A DNA stretch of 64,000 nt from Pseudomonas viridiflava (lineage in GTDB: Bacteria; Pseudomonadota; Gammaproteobacteria; Pseudomonadales; Pseudomonadaceae). How positions within the stretch are numbered: the stretch's first letter is position 1; the number at the start of each line of letters is the position of its first letter. The stretch is from positions 266,513-330,512 of the forward strand of contig UVIF01000001.1 of NCBI GenBank assembly GCA_900596015.1, given 5' to 3'. The notes beneath the pieces are model-generated. The model searched no databases. It saw only the letters and a list, made by a program, of their open reading frames with translations, and was not told where the DNA came from. Both the position numbers and the translations under genes were made by a program. Positions 1-7,762 of the stretch are shown piece by piece.

Positions 1-950
1 CGGCAGGTCACCCGGTTGCCCGACCAGTTGTGGAAATATTCGTGGGCGACGATGGCCTCGACCCGCTGGTGGGCGGCATCGGTGGCGGTTTCGGCGCGGG
101 CCAGCACGGCGCTGGAGTTGAAGATGTTCAGGCCCTTGTTTTCCATGGCGCCCATGTTGAAGTCGTTGACCGCGACGATCATGAAGATGTCCAGGTCGTA
201 CTCACGGCCGTAGGCTTCTTCGTCCCAACGCATGGACTTCTTCAGGCTGGTCATGGCGTGGGCGCACTTGTCGATGTTCTCCGGCTCGACATAGATGCGC
301 AGCGCCACATCGCGACCACTGACCGTGGTGAAACTGTCTTCCACGCACCACAGGTCACCGGCCACCAGCGCGAACAGGTAGGCCGGTTTCACGAACGGGT
401 CTTCCCAGGTGGCCCAGTGGCGGCCATCTTCCTGGGGGCCGTTGCCGACCGGGTTGCCGTTGGACAGCAGGATCGGGTACTGCTGCTGGTCGGCGATCAA
501 CGTGGTGGTGAAGCGGCTCATCACGTCGGGACGATCGAGGTAGTAGGTGATCTTGCGGAAGCCTTCGGCTTCGCACTGGGTGCAGAACATGCCCGTGGAC
601 TTGTACAGCCCTTCCAGTGCGGTGTTGGTTTCGGGGTGGATGCGCACGCTGGTGTCGACGGTGAACGCCTCGCTGCGCGGCTGCAAGGTCAGGCTTTCGG
701 CAGTCAGCTGGTAGTCAGCGGCATCCAGATCGCTGTCGTCGAGCTTGACGCCAAGCAGCTCCATCAACTCGCCGTCGAGCACCAGCGGTGGCAGCCCGGC
801 CCCGCGCGCGGGGTTGCGGCGCATGACCAACTGCGCGTGGACCAGGCTGTGATCGTCGAACAACTCAAAGGTCAGGTGCGTCTCGTCGATCAGATAATCA
901 GGCGCCTGATAGTCTTTCAGGTAGATCATTTTCGGTTGTTCGGTACGCAT
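1..950 (-). CDS. pepN: Aminopeptidase N, N-terminal part (cut by window edge)
   Basis: Cytoplasmic M1-family zinc aminopeptidase that removes N-terminal residues from peptides. Only the first 316 codons are in the window; the gene runs off the left edge. The visible protein begins MRTEQPKMIYLKDYQAPDY and contains the M1 exopeptidase motif GAMEN (about residue 262) and the zinc motif HEYFH (about 307), so the N-terminal beta domain and the start of the catalytic domain are present. The second zinc-binding glutamate lies outside. The ATG at 950 is the natural start of the family. It is the last gene of a minus-strand run yeaC-like / DUF2797 / pepN with only a 12-bp gap upstream, so it is probably co-transcribed with them. 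Identification is secure. Confidence 0.95.
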   Translation of the reverse strand, partial: MRTEQPKMIYLKDYQAPDYLIDETHLTFELFDDHSLVHAQLVMRRNPARGAGLPPLVLDGELMELLGVKLDDSDLDAADYQLTAESLTLQPRSEAFTVDTSVRIHPETNTALEGLYKSTGMFCTQCEAEGFRKITYYLDRPDVMSRFTTTLIADQQQYPILLSNGNPVGNGPQEDGRHWATWEDPFVKPAYLFALVAGDLWCVEDSFTTVSGRDVALRIYVEPENIDKCAHAMTSLKKSMRWDEEAYGREYDLDIFMIVAVNDFNMGAMENKGLNIFNSSAVLARAETATDAAHQRVEAIVAHEYFHNWSGNRVTC

Positions 951-962
951 GCGAAAACCCTT

Positions 963-1793
963 CTACTGATGCACGGCCAATTGGTAAGCCGTGTACTTGC
1001 GAATATTGATGACGCCGGAATCGAAGATCAGGTATTGACCCTTGACGCCCAGCAACGTGCCTTCGGCAATCGGGTTCTTGTCCAGGTTGAAGCTGGCGAT
1101 CTTGCTCGGGTAGGTATGTACCGGGTAGCGGATCTCGATGGGCTCGACATCGTTCAAGGCCTGGATGGCCTGCAGGCCGAAGCGATCCTGCAGCATGTGG
1201 ATGCCGGCCGCACAGCTGTCGAACAACTGCTCGCGGATGGCCACCAGATCCACCGCCGGGGCGTCACCCTTGAGCAGCGCGCGCCAGTTGGTGCGGTCCG
1301 CGACCTGCGAGCGGAACAGGTCTTCGACCAGCCCGGATTGCCGGCGGGTCGCCACGCGCATGATCGGCAGTGCCTGGCTGGCGCCCTGGTCGAGCCAGCG
1401 GGTAGGCAGCTGGCTGGCCCGGGTGATGCCGACCTTGACCCCTGAAGAGTTGGCCAGATAGACCACATGATCGGTCATGCAGAACTGCTCGCCCCAGGAC
1501 GGATCGCGGCAGGTCCCGGCGTCGTAGTGGCATTTTTCCGGAGCCATGATGCACACGTCGCACTGGGCCAGCTTGGTCATGCAGGGGTAGCAGTAGCCTT
1601 GGCTGAAGCTGGTCTTGGTCTTGCGGCCGCAGTTCACGCAGTGGATGGCGCCGAGAAACTCCAGGCGCAGCTTGCTGCCGATCAACGGATTGACGGCTAT
1701 CCGCGTATCGCCCAGACGAAGCTGGTATTGCACGACCGGCGCCTCCAGCTGTGCGGACATCTTGCTGGCCGCACCGCGACCCAGCTCCTGCAG
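963..1793 (-). CDS. DUF2797 family protein (cysteine-rich, conserved in Pseudomonas)
   Basis: A protein of about 276 residues of the DUF2797 family, function unknown. It has an N-terminal cluster of cysteines spaced like a zinc ribbon (CVNCGRK, then CYPC, CDVC and a further C near CHYDAGTC), followed by a conserved region with VKVGITRASQLPTRW, which is reminiscent of GIY-YIG-like folds (inference). The open frame extends upstream to about 2000 but that part overlaps the next gene and reads as noise. Family homologues begin at MQELGRG, which here would need a CTG codon at 1793; an ATG at 1760 (MSAQLEA) is the fallback start. Neither has a convincing ribosome site, so the start is uncertain by 11 codons. 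It sits between yeaC-like and pepN in one probable operon. Confidence 0.85.
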   Translation of the reverse strand: MQELGRGAASKMSAQLEAPVVQYQLRLGDTRIAVNPLIGSKLRLEFLGAIHCVNCGRKTKTSFSQGYCYPCMTKLAQCDVCIMAPEKCHYDAGTCRDPSWGEQFCMTDHVVYLANSSGVKVGITRASQLPTRWLDQGASQALPIMRVATRRQSGLVEDLFRSQVADRTNWRALLKGDAPAVDLVAIREQLFDSCAAGIHMLQDRFGLQAIQALNDVEPIEIRYPVHTYPSKIASFNLDKNPIAEGTLLGVKGQYLIFDSGVINIRKYTAYQLAVHQ

Positions 1794-1819
1794 GGTGTCT
1801 TGCGCAAAGAGATCGCAGG

Positions 1820-2080
1820 TCAATGGATCGAATCCGACTTGAACAGGATGTTTTCGATCGGCGCGGACTTCGAGGCGCACTCCTGCGGGCCCATGTAACC
1901 GGTGCGCTGGTCTTCGGGCAGGTTCTTCACTTCCCAGGCGATGATGGCCTGCAGGGTCAGCTCCTTCTGCTCGGCGGTCAGCTTGCGGCCGTCGGACCAT
2001 TTGCCGATCTCGACGGCCAGCTTGAGGCTTTCGTAGATATCAGGGGTGATGTTTTCGATCATGTGGGCGAATGACGACAT
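1820..2080 (-). CDS. DUF1315 family protein, YeaC-like
   Basis: An 86-residue soluble protein of the DUF1315 (YeaC) family, function unknown. It begins MSSFAHMIENITPDIYESL and is mostly helical by composition, with a conserved GYMGPQECASK stretch near residue 62. The start is set by a strong Shine-Dalgarno (GGAGG, spacing about 7) before the ATG at 2080; the longer open frame to 2170 lacks such a site. It is the first gene of the probable operon with DUF2797 and pepN, a gene order I recall as common in Pseudomonas. The gap to the DUF2797 start is about 26 bp. Confidence 0.88.
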   Translation of the reverse strand: MSSFAHMIENITPDIYESLKLAVEIGKWSDGRKLTAEQKELTLQAIIAWEVKNLPEDQRTGYMGPQECASKSAPIENILFKSDSIH

Positions 2081-2162
2081 GCGGAGGCCTCCAATGGATG
2101 CTGGCATTTTAAACGGTGTACCGAGTGCGTAAAGCGAAATCCCGGCCCTGGGCCATAGACCA

Positions 2163-3086
2163 CTAGGCAACCGAGCCGGCCGGGGTCAGTCGCGCGGTGA
2201 GGAATTCCAGCAGCGCATGGACCTTGGGCAGAGCCTCACGGCTTTTCAGCCACACCAGGTTCATCGCCAGGCCATCGGTGGCCAATGGCGCGAGCACTTC
2301 GACCAGGGCGCCGCTGTCCAGATGCCGCTGGATCAGCCAGGTCGGCAGCTGGGCGATGCCCTGCCCGGCAAGCACGGCCATCACCTGCCCTTCGCCGTCG
2401 CCAACGGCCACGTGCGGATGAATGGTCCGCCGCTCCATGTCGCCGGCCTGGCGGCCCTTGAAGTACCACGGATAGACCGTGCCATCGGTCTGCCCATAGC
2501 CTACGCAGCGGTGTTGTTCCAGCTCGCGCTCGCCCTGTGGCGTACCGTGCTCGTGCAGGTAGGCGGGTGCTGCGCAGAACACCAGCCGCTGACGCCCGAG
2601 GAAGCGCCGCCCGACGTTGCTCGGCCAGGCGTCCGAACCTCCGATGCGCACGACGATGTCGATGCCTTCCTGGACAGGGTCGACGAAGCGGTCCGAGAAC
2701 GACACGTGGGGTTGCAGCCGGGGATGCCGGGCAGCGAACTCGAGAATCAGTGGCAGCACGTGCAATCGGCCGTAGGACGCAGGCAGGTCGATGCGCAGGC
2801 GACCATGGGGTTCGCGCTGCTCGGCGCTCATGGCCAGTTCGACCTCTTCGAGGTCGGCCAGCACGCTGGTGCAGGTGCGGTAGAACGTCTGCCCTGCCTC
2901 GGTCAGCGCCAGGCGCCGCGTGGTGCGCTGGAACAGCCGTACGCCGAGCCGCGCTTCCAGGCGCGCGACCCCCTTGCTGACCGCCGAGTTGCTGAGGTTC
3001 AGGCGTTCGGCGGCGGCGGTGAAACTGCCCAGGTCGGCGACGCTGACGAAGACGTCGATACCCTTGAGGCGCTCCGAGGAAAACAT
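2163..3086 (-). CDS. LysR family transcriptional regulator
   Basis: A 307-residue LysR-type DNA-binding regulator. The N-terminal winged helix-turn-helix spans about residues 5-64 (FVSVADLGSFTAAAERL, then SNSAVSKGVARLEARLG), followed by a linker helix and a periplasmic-binding-fold effector domain (about 92-300) of the CrgA subgroup. The ATG at 3086 has a good GGAGG ribosome site. It is divergent from an MFS transporter that starts 108 bp away, and a perfect 7-6-7 palindrome at 3101-3120 lies in that spacer right before its own start, which suggests autoregulation and control of the exporter. The effector is unknown. Confidence 0.93.
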   Translation of the reverse strand: MFSSERLKGIDVFVSVADLGSFTAAAERLNLSNSAVSKGVARLEARLGVRLFQRTTRRLALTEAGQTFYRTCTSVLADLEEVELAMSAEQREPHGRLRIDLPASYGRLHVLPLILEFAARHPRLQPHVSFSDRFVDPVQEGIDIVVRIGGSDAWPSNVGRRFLGRQRLVFCAAPAYLHEHGTPQGERELEQHRCVGYGQTDGTVYPWYFKGRQAGDMERRTIHPHVAVGDGEGQVMAVLAGQGIAQLPTWLIQRHLDSGALVEVLAPLATDGLAMNLVWLKSREALPKVHALLEFLTARLTPAGSVA

Positions 3087-3100
3087 TGCACCTCCGATTG

Positions 3101-3120
3101 GTGAATTCAGTTCAATTCAC
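3101..3120. promoter_or_regulatory. Perfect inverted repeat, probable LysR operator
   Basis: GTGAATT-CAGTTC-AATTCAC, a perfect 7-bp inverted repeat with a 6-bp centre, 14 bp upstream of the LysR start and about 75 bp upstream of the divergent MFS gene. Position and symmetry fit a LysR-type binding site; no biochemical support is available from sequence alone. Confidence 0.55.
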
Positions 3121-3194
3121 AAGGTAATTAATGGCCGGGATTTTCCAGCGCTTCCCCAATAGGCTATTACAAAATCTTTCCGGAGTTAAGTTCG

Positions 3195-4397
3195 ATGTCT
3201 TCTTCCTCAATCGCCGAAGCCGCGCCGTCTGCCTCGCGCAGCAGCGCTTCCGGCGTGCAGATCCTGATCATGGCCGTAGCGGCCTTCATCATCGTGACCA
3301 CCGAGTTCCTGATCGTTGGGTTGTTGCCGAGCCTGGCGCGGGACCTGGAAATTTCCATTGCCCTGGCCGGTCAGGTGGTGACCCTGTTCGCATTCACCGT
3401 GATGCTGTTCGGACCGTATCTGACGGCGCGCCTGGCGCACGTCGAGCGCAAGAAACTGTTCACCCTGATTCTGCTGGTGTTCGCAGCGTCCAATGTGCTG
3501 GCGGCCGTGTCCACCAATATCTGGGTGCTGGCCATCGCGCGCTTCATTCCAGCCCTGGCGTTGCCAGTGTTCTGGGGAACCGCCAGTGAAACCGCAGGGC
3601 AACTGGCTGCGCCTGGGCAATCGGGCAAGGCTGTGGCCAAGGTCTATCTGGGTATTTCCGCAGCCCTGGTGTTCGGCGTGCCGCTGGGCACCGTGGCCGC
3701 CGACCTGATCGGCTGGCGCGGGAGCTTTTGGGTGTTGGCCGCGGTGTCGTTGCTGATTGGCGTGTTGATGCACCTGGTGATGCCGAAACTGCCCGGCTCG
3801 CCCGCCGCCGCGGTCGGCGAGAAGCAGACGGCGATCCTGCGTCAGCCGCGTTTTCTGGCCCATGTGTTGCTGTCGGTGCTGACCTTTACCGCCATGTTCA
3901 CTGCCTACACCTACCTGGCCGACATCCTCGAGCGCCTGGGTGGCGTGCCAGCGGGTCAGGTGGGCTGGTGGCTGATGGGCTTCGGCGCAGTCGGCATGCT
4001 GGGTAACCACTTGGGTGGCAGCATGGTCGACCGGCGTCCGCTGGGCGCAATGGTGGTGTTTCTGCTGGTGCTGGGCGCGGGCATGACCGCTGCGGTGGCG
4101 TTCGCCGAGCAACGCGCCTGGTTGATCGCGGCACTGATTGCCTGGGGCATCGCCTATACGGCGCTGTTTCCGATCTGCCAGGTACGCGTCATGCAGGCTG
4201 GCGCCAAGGCCCAGGCCCTGGCGGCGTCGCTGAACATCTCGGCGGCCAATGCCGGCATTGGTCTGGGCGCTATTTTCGGTGGCCTGGGCATTCGTCAGTT
4301 CGGCCTGGAATCCCTCGGCCTGCTCGCCACCGGCGTGGCGGTGCTGGCGCTGATCGTAGCCCTGCTGATGATCAAGCGCCCGGCAGCAGCCAAGTAA
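3195..4397 (+). CDS. MFS transporter, DHA1 family (drug/sugar efflux type)
   Basis: A 400-residue inner-membrane major facilitator with about 12 hydrophobic segments, of the DHA1 (AraJ/YdhP-like) efflux subgroup. The first membrane helix is preceded by a serine/alanine-rich cytoplasmic tail; the motif VTTEFLIVGLLPSLARDL in the first helix and loop is typical of this subgroup, and GWRGSFW follows the fifth helix. The ATG at 3195 has a GGAG site about 10 bp upstream. It is divergently paired with the LysR gene, a classic regulator/exporter arrangement. Substrate cannot be read from the sequence. Confidence 0.92.
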   Translation: MSSSSIAEAAPSASRSSASGVQILIMAVAAFIIVTTEFLIVGLLPSLARDLEISIALAGQVVTLFAFTVMLFGPYLTARLAHVERKKLFTLILLVFAASNVLAAVSTNIWVLAIARFIPALALPVFWGTASETAGQLAAPGQSGKAVAKVYLGISAALVFGVPLGTVAADLIGWRGSFWVLAAVSLLIGVLMHLVMPKLPGSPAAAVGEKQTAILRQPRFLAHVLLSVLTFTAMFTAYTYLADILERLGGVPAGQVGWWLMGFGAVGMLGNHLGGSMVDRRPLGAMVVFLLVLGAGMTAAVAFAEQRAWLIAALIAWGIAYTALFPICQVRVMQAGAKAQALAASLNISAANAGIGLGAIFGGLGIRQFGLESLGLLATGVAVLALIVALLMIKRPAAAK

Positions 4398-4406
4398 TCG
4401 GATGGT

Positions 4407-4560
4407 CTGTAGCAGCGGCGCGAGCCGCGTCGGCGGGCAAGGCGGTGTGTCTGGATGAACGCGGTGAGGCCGGACGCGGCTTGCGCCGCTGCTACAGAGG
4501 AATGCGCCAAGCCGCCTCGACGGGAATTGTCTGTAGCAGCGGCGCGAGCCGCGTCGGCTG
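4407..4560. repeat. REP cluster, family 1 (three copies)
   Basis: Three copies of a palindromic REP whose core reads TGTAGCAGCGGCGCGAGCC(GCGTCGG): 4407-4434 forward, 4470-4496 inverted (ends GCCGCTGCTACAG) and 4531-4559 forward. They fill the space between the MFS gene and alkA. The same family recurs at 39.0, 44.0, 44.2 and 54.3 kb. Confidence 0.85.
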
Positions 4561-4614
4561 TGGATGCAGCAAAGTGGCGGGATGCACGGTCTGAACCGGC
4601 AAGGAGTTTTTACC

Positions 4615-5541
4615 ATGCCCTCACTCAGTACCGACATCGAGCTGTTCTATCACCCGCCCTTCGACTGGCAGCGCCTGCTCAGGTTCTTCGGCGGGCGCTC
4701 CAGTGCCCTGGTCGAGACCGTCATCGACGGCGTCTACCTGCGCACCGTCGAATGGCGGGGTGACGAAGGTCTGCTCAGTGTCCGCCAGGACCCCACCCGT
4801 GACTGCCTGATCGCGCGTATCGAAGGCCCGGCCAGCGTTCACCTGCCCGCTCTGGTGCCACGCCTGCGGCGCATGTTCGACCTGGATCTCGAGCCTGGGC
4901 AGTTGCACGCGGCCCTGGACAGCGACCCCTGGCTAGGCCGGCTGCTGCTGCAGACGCCGGGACTGCGCGTGCCTGGCACCTGGTCGACCTTCGAACTGAT
5001 CGTGCGCACCATCGTCGGCCAGCAAGTCAGCGTCAAGGCGGCCACCACCATTGCCGGGCGTCTGGCCGAGCGTGCCGGGCGGCCGGTGGCGCAGGCGCAG
5101 CACCCTCAGGTCGCATGGCAGTTCCCCACCCCGGCCGCCCTCGCCGCAGTCGACCTCGAACGGATCGGCATGCCAGGCAAGCGAGTGGCGGCATTGCAGA
5201 ACTTCGCCGCCGCGGTCGCCAGTGAACAACTGCAGATCGAAGCGTTCGTCGATGAACACGCACGTACCGACCTGACGCCCTTGCGCCAAGGCCTGCTGGC
5301 ATTGCCGGGCATTGGCCCGTGGACGGTCGAATACGTGGCGATGCGTGCCTGGCGCGATGCCGATGCCTGGCCGGGCAGCGATCTGGTGATCATGCAGGAG
5401 ATCACGCGCGCGCACCCCGAGTTGCTCAAGCCAGGTCATCAACGGCTGCGCAGCGAAGACTGGCGGCCATGGCGTGCCTACGCCGTCATGTACATCTGGA
5501 ACGAGCTCATGGACCGCACCGATGGCCAGCGTGGCGGCTGA
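4615..5541 (+). CDS. alkA: DNA-3-methyladenine glycosylase 2 (AlkA type)
   Basis: Base-excision repair enzyme that removes alkylated purines. The 308-residue protein has an AlkA-like N-terminal domain, the helix around FELIVRTIVGQQVSVKAA (about 126-143) and the helix-hairpin-helix/GPD signature LPGIGPWTVEY (about 230-240), with the catalytic aspartate most likely D256 in WPGSDLV. The ATG at 4615 is chosen over the upstream ATG at 4564 because AAGGAG lies 8 bp before it. It is not adjacent to ada. It faces the amidase gene, with a stem-loop over its stop codon. Function is confident from the motif and length. Confidence 0.93.
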   Translation: MPSLSTDIELFYHPPFDWQRLLRFFGGRSSALVETVIDGVYLRTVEWRGDEGLLSVRQDPTRDCLIARIEGPASVHLPALVPRLRRMFDLDLEPGQLHAALDSDPWLGRLLLQTPGLRVPGTWSTFELIVRTIVGQQVSVKAATTIAGRLAERAGRPVAQAQHPQVAWQFPTPAALAAVDLERIGMPGKRVAALQNFAAAVASEQLQIEAFVDEHARTDLTPLRQGLLALPGIGPWTVEYVAMRAWRDADAWPGSDLVIMQEITRAHPELLKPGHQRLRSEDWRPWRAYAVMYIWNELMDRTDGQRGG

Positions 5542-5569
5542 CACCGGGGCGCCATGACGCCCGGGTGTC
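5540..5569. terminator. Stem-loop between convergent alkA and amidase genes
   Basis: A 12-bp stem with one mismatch (arms 5540-5551 and 5558-5569, loop CCATGA) that overlaps the alkA stop codon. There is no clear U-tract, so it is a possible bidirectional terminator rather than a textbook one. Confidence 0.5.
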
Positions 5570-5579
5570 GTACATAGGC

Positions 5580-7286
5580 CTAGCGCTGCAGGGGTGGCGT
5601 GCGCGGCGGGACCACGCGGCGCTGGCCAGTGGCTTCGAAGGCCGCAGCGAAACGCAGCAGTTGCGTGTCGTCGTAGGCCCGGCCGGCGAACGTGAGCCCC
5701 ACCGGCATGCCGATGTCGGCCATCAGGCCCATTGGCACGGTCACGGTCGGGACGCCCAAATGGCGGATCGCCAGATTGCCGTTGGCCACCCACACACCAT
5801 TGCTCCAGGCGATGTCCGCCGCGGCCGGGTCGACGTCGGCATTGGCCGGCGCCACATCGGCGACGGTAGGAAACACCACGGCATCCAGCTGCAGTGCCTG
5901 CAGCCAGTCTTCCAGGTCGATCTTGCGGGTGTGTTCCAGTGCACGCAGGCCGTCGGCCAGGGTGTCGATCCGGTCCCACGGGGTGATCCCCCGCTCGGCC
6001 ATCTTCACGTATTCGTCCATGCCGGCGGCCAGGTCGCCTTCACGGTTGGGCAGCGTGCCGGGGTCGTGCGGAAAGATCAGCGGCCCATCGACATCCACCA
6101 GGCGGTTGAGCGCCGGGTCGCCATTGGCGCGCAGGAAATCGTCGAACGCCCAGGCCGTGAGGTCCCACAGCTCATGGTGGAGGAACGCCGGGTCGACGAT
6201 GCCGCGGTTGAACACGGTCGGCGCACCCGGTCGGTCGCCTTCGCAATTGGACACCAGGGGAAAGTCCACTTCCACGACTTCGGCGCCAGCCGCCTCGAGG
6301 GCACGCCGTGCCTGCTGCCACAGTTCGATCACCGAAGCACGGGTGTGGATGCGCTGCCCAGTCGGGCCGCCGATGCCCGGTTGCGCGGCCGTGCCTGCCA
6401 GCGGGTCGGCATTTATGTACATGCGCGGGACGCCAAAACGCTTGCCCGCCAGTGCCTGCGCAGGCGCGGCCAGTTCCAGGTAGGACGCCGGACGTACGCT
6501 GGCGACGTTGGGTATCGGCACCCAGGGTTGCAGGCGCCACAGATCGCCACGCGTGTCCGGGTCGTCGGCAACCACCACGTCGAGGATTTCCAGCAGATCG
6601 GCCATGGTGCGAGCAAATGGCACGACCACGTCCATGGTCGGCGTCAGCGGCCAGTTGCCTCGCACCGAGATGATCCCGCGCGAGGGCGTGTAGGCGCACA
6701 GGCCGTTGTTGGACGCCGGACCGCGACCGCTGGACCAGGTTTCTTCGGCCAGGCCGAAGGCCGCGAAACTGGCGGCAGTTGCGGTGCCGGCGCCATTCGA
6801 CGAGCCGGACGCAAAAGGCGCCGTGAGAAAGTCGGCGTTATACGGGCTTTCGGCGCGTCCGTAGACGCCGCGCTGCATGCCACCATTGGCCATCGGCGGC
6901 ATGTTGGTCTTGCCCAGGCAGATCGCTCCGGCCGCGCGCAGACGCTCGACGGTGAAGGCATCGCGCTGCGCCACCAGCCCGGCGAAGGCCGGGCTGCCGG
7001 AAGCGGCGGTCAGCCCCTTGACCAGGTAGCTGTCCTTGGCGGTGTAGGGGATGCCATCGAGCGGCCCCAGTGGCTGGCCACTGGCGCGGCGCGCATCGGC
7101 CGCATGGGCTTCGGCCAGCGCCGCGGGGTTCGGCACCACCAGCGCGTTCAGTGCGGTGGGCGTGTCGGCGCCGTCGTAGGCGGCAATGCGCTCCAGGTAG
7201 GCCTGGACCAGCTCGACCGCGGTGGTCTGGCCGCTTTCCAGCGCAGCGCGCAGTTGCGCGATGGAAACCTCGGTGACTTCGATCAT
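5580..7286 (-). CDS. Amidase signature family hydrolase
   Basis: A 568-residue cytoplasmic amidase of the amidase-signature superfamily. The catalytic lysine is K84 (YTAKDSY), the cis-serine is in ASGSSNGAG (about 160-167), and the nucleophile is most likely S186 in ETWSSGRGPAS. The ATG at 7286 has a GCAGGAG site. A RidA-family gene ends 17 bp upstream on the same strand, so the two are likely co-transcribed; RidA proteins deaminate reactive imines, which fits a route that handles nitrogen compounds. The substrate is unknown: it could be a general amidase, and it is not GatA because the gatCAB partners are absent. Confidence 0.88.
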   Translation of the reverse strand: MIEVTEVSIAQLRAALESGQTTAVELVQAYLERIAAYDGADTPTALNALVVPNPAALAEAHAADARRASGQPLGPLDGIPYTAKDSYLVKGLTAASGSPAFAGLVAQRDAFTVERLRAAGAICLGKTNMPPMANGGMQRGVYGRAESPYNADFLTAPFASGSSNGAGTATAASFAAFGLAEETWSSGRGPASNNGLCAYTPSRGIISVRGNWPLTPTMDVVVPFARTMADLLEILDVVVADDPDTRGDLWRLQPWVPIPNVASVRPASYLELAAPAQALAGKRFGVPRMYINADPLAGTAAQPGIGGPTGQRIHTRASVIELWQQARRALEAAGAEVVEVDFPLVSNCEGDRPGAPTVFNRGIVDPAFLHHELWDLTAWAFDDFLRANGDPALNRLVDVDGPLIFPHDPGTLPNREGDLAAGMDEYVKMAERGITPWDRIDTLADGLRALEHTRKIDLEDWLQALQLDAVVFPTVADVAPANADVDPAAADIAWSNGVWVANGNLAIRHLGVPTVTVPMGLMADIGMPVGLTFAGRAYDDTQLLRFAAAFEATGQRRVVPPRTPPLQR

Positions 7287-7303
7287 GCTGCTCTCCTGCC
7301 CGA

Positions 7304-7684
7304 TCAGCCCTTGGCCGCCATGGCGGTGACTTCCACGCGCATGCCTGTGGCAGCGAGTGCGGTGATGCCCACCGCCGCGCGCACCGGCCAGGGCTTGGCG
7401 AAGAAGCGCTGGTAGACCTCGTTGAAGGCGGGACGATCAGCCATGTCGGTCAGGTAGATGGTCAGGTGCAGCACGCGATCGAGCGAACTGCCCGCTGCTT
7501 CCAGCGCCACTTTCAACGCCTGCAGCGTGCACTCGCTTTGCTCGGTGATGCTGCCCAGCTCCAGGCTGCCGTCGGCGCGGGTCGGGATCTGGGTGGTCAC
7601 CAGCAGGCCGCCGAAACCTGCGACGTCCGAGGAAATCGACTCGGGGTCGGGGTCCGGCAGGAACGTGATGTCGTCATGGGCCAT
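7304..7684 (-). CDS. RidA family protein (enamine/imine deaminase type)
   Basis: A 126-residue RidA/YjgF-type protein, probably a trimer, that hydrolyses reactive 2-aminoacrylate-like imines or is a diverged Rid subgroup member. The conserved arginine of the active site appears as PVRAAVG (about residue 103) and the ending ALAATGMRVEVTAMA is typical. A GAGGAA site precedes the ATG at 7684. It lies immediately upstream of the amidase gene. Subgroup (true deaminase or not) cannot be settled here. Confidence 0.9.
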   Translation of the reverse strand: MAHDDITFLPDPDPESISSDVAGFGGLLVTTQIPTRADGSLELGSITEQSECTLQALKVALEAAGSSLDRVLHLTIYLTDMADRPAFNEVYQRFFAKPWPVRAAVGITALAATGMRVEVTAMAAKG

Positions 7685-7709
7685 GGAATGTTCCTCAAAT
7701 CAGTGATTG

Positions 7710-7742
7710 GCAATGGCCGGCATGTTACCGCCCGGCCATTGC
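7710..7742. terminator. Stem-loop downstream of betT
   Basis: Perfect 11-bp inverted repeat GCAATGGCCGG / CCGGCCATTGC with an 11-nt loop, between the end of betT (7763) and the start of the RidA gene (7684). It separates the two transcripts on the minus strand; no U-tract follows on that strand. Confidence 0.5.
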
Positions 7743-7762
7743 AAAATGAAACGGCGTGACCC

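Noticed and set aside
30..1445. Long plus-strand open frame opposite pepN
   Set aside because: Shadow frame of GC-rich coding DNA; no family likeness, and pepN with DUF2797 explains the region.
1794..2000. Upstream extension of the DUF2797 frame to 2000
   Set aside because: It overlaps the yeaC-like gene in another frame and is Arg-rich noise.
5319..7415. 698-codon plus-strand open frame opposite the amidase gene
   Set aside because: Low-complexity His/Arg/Gln-rich translation typical of antisense frames; the amidase has clear catalytic motifs.
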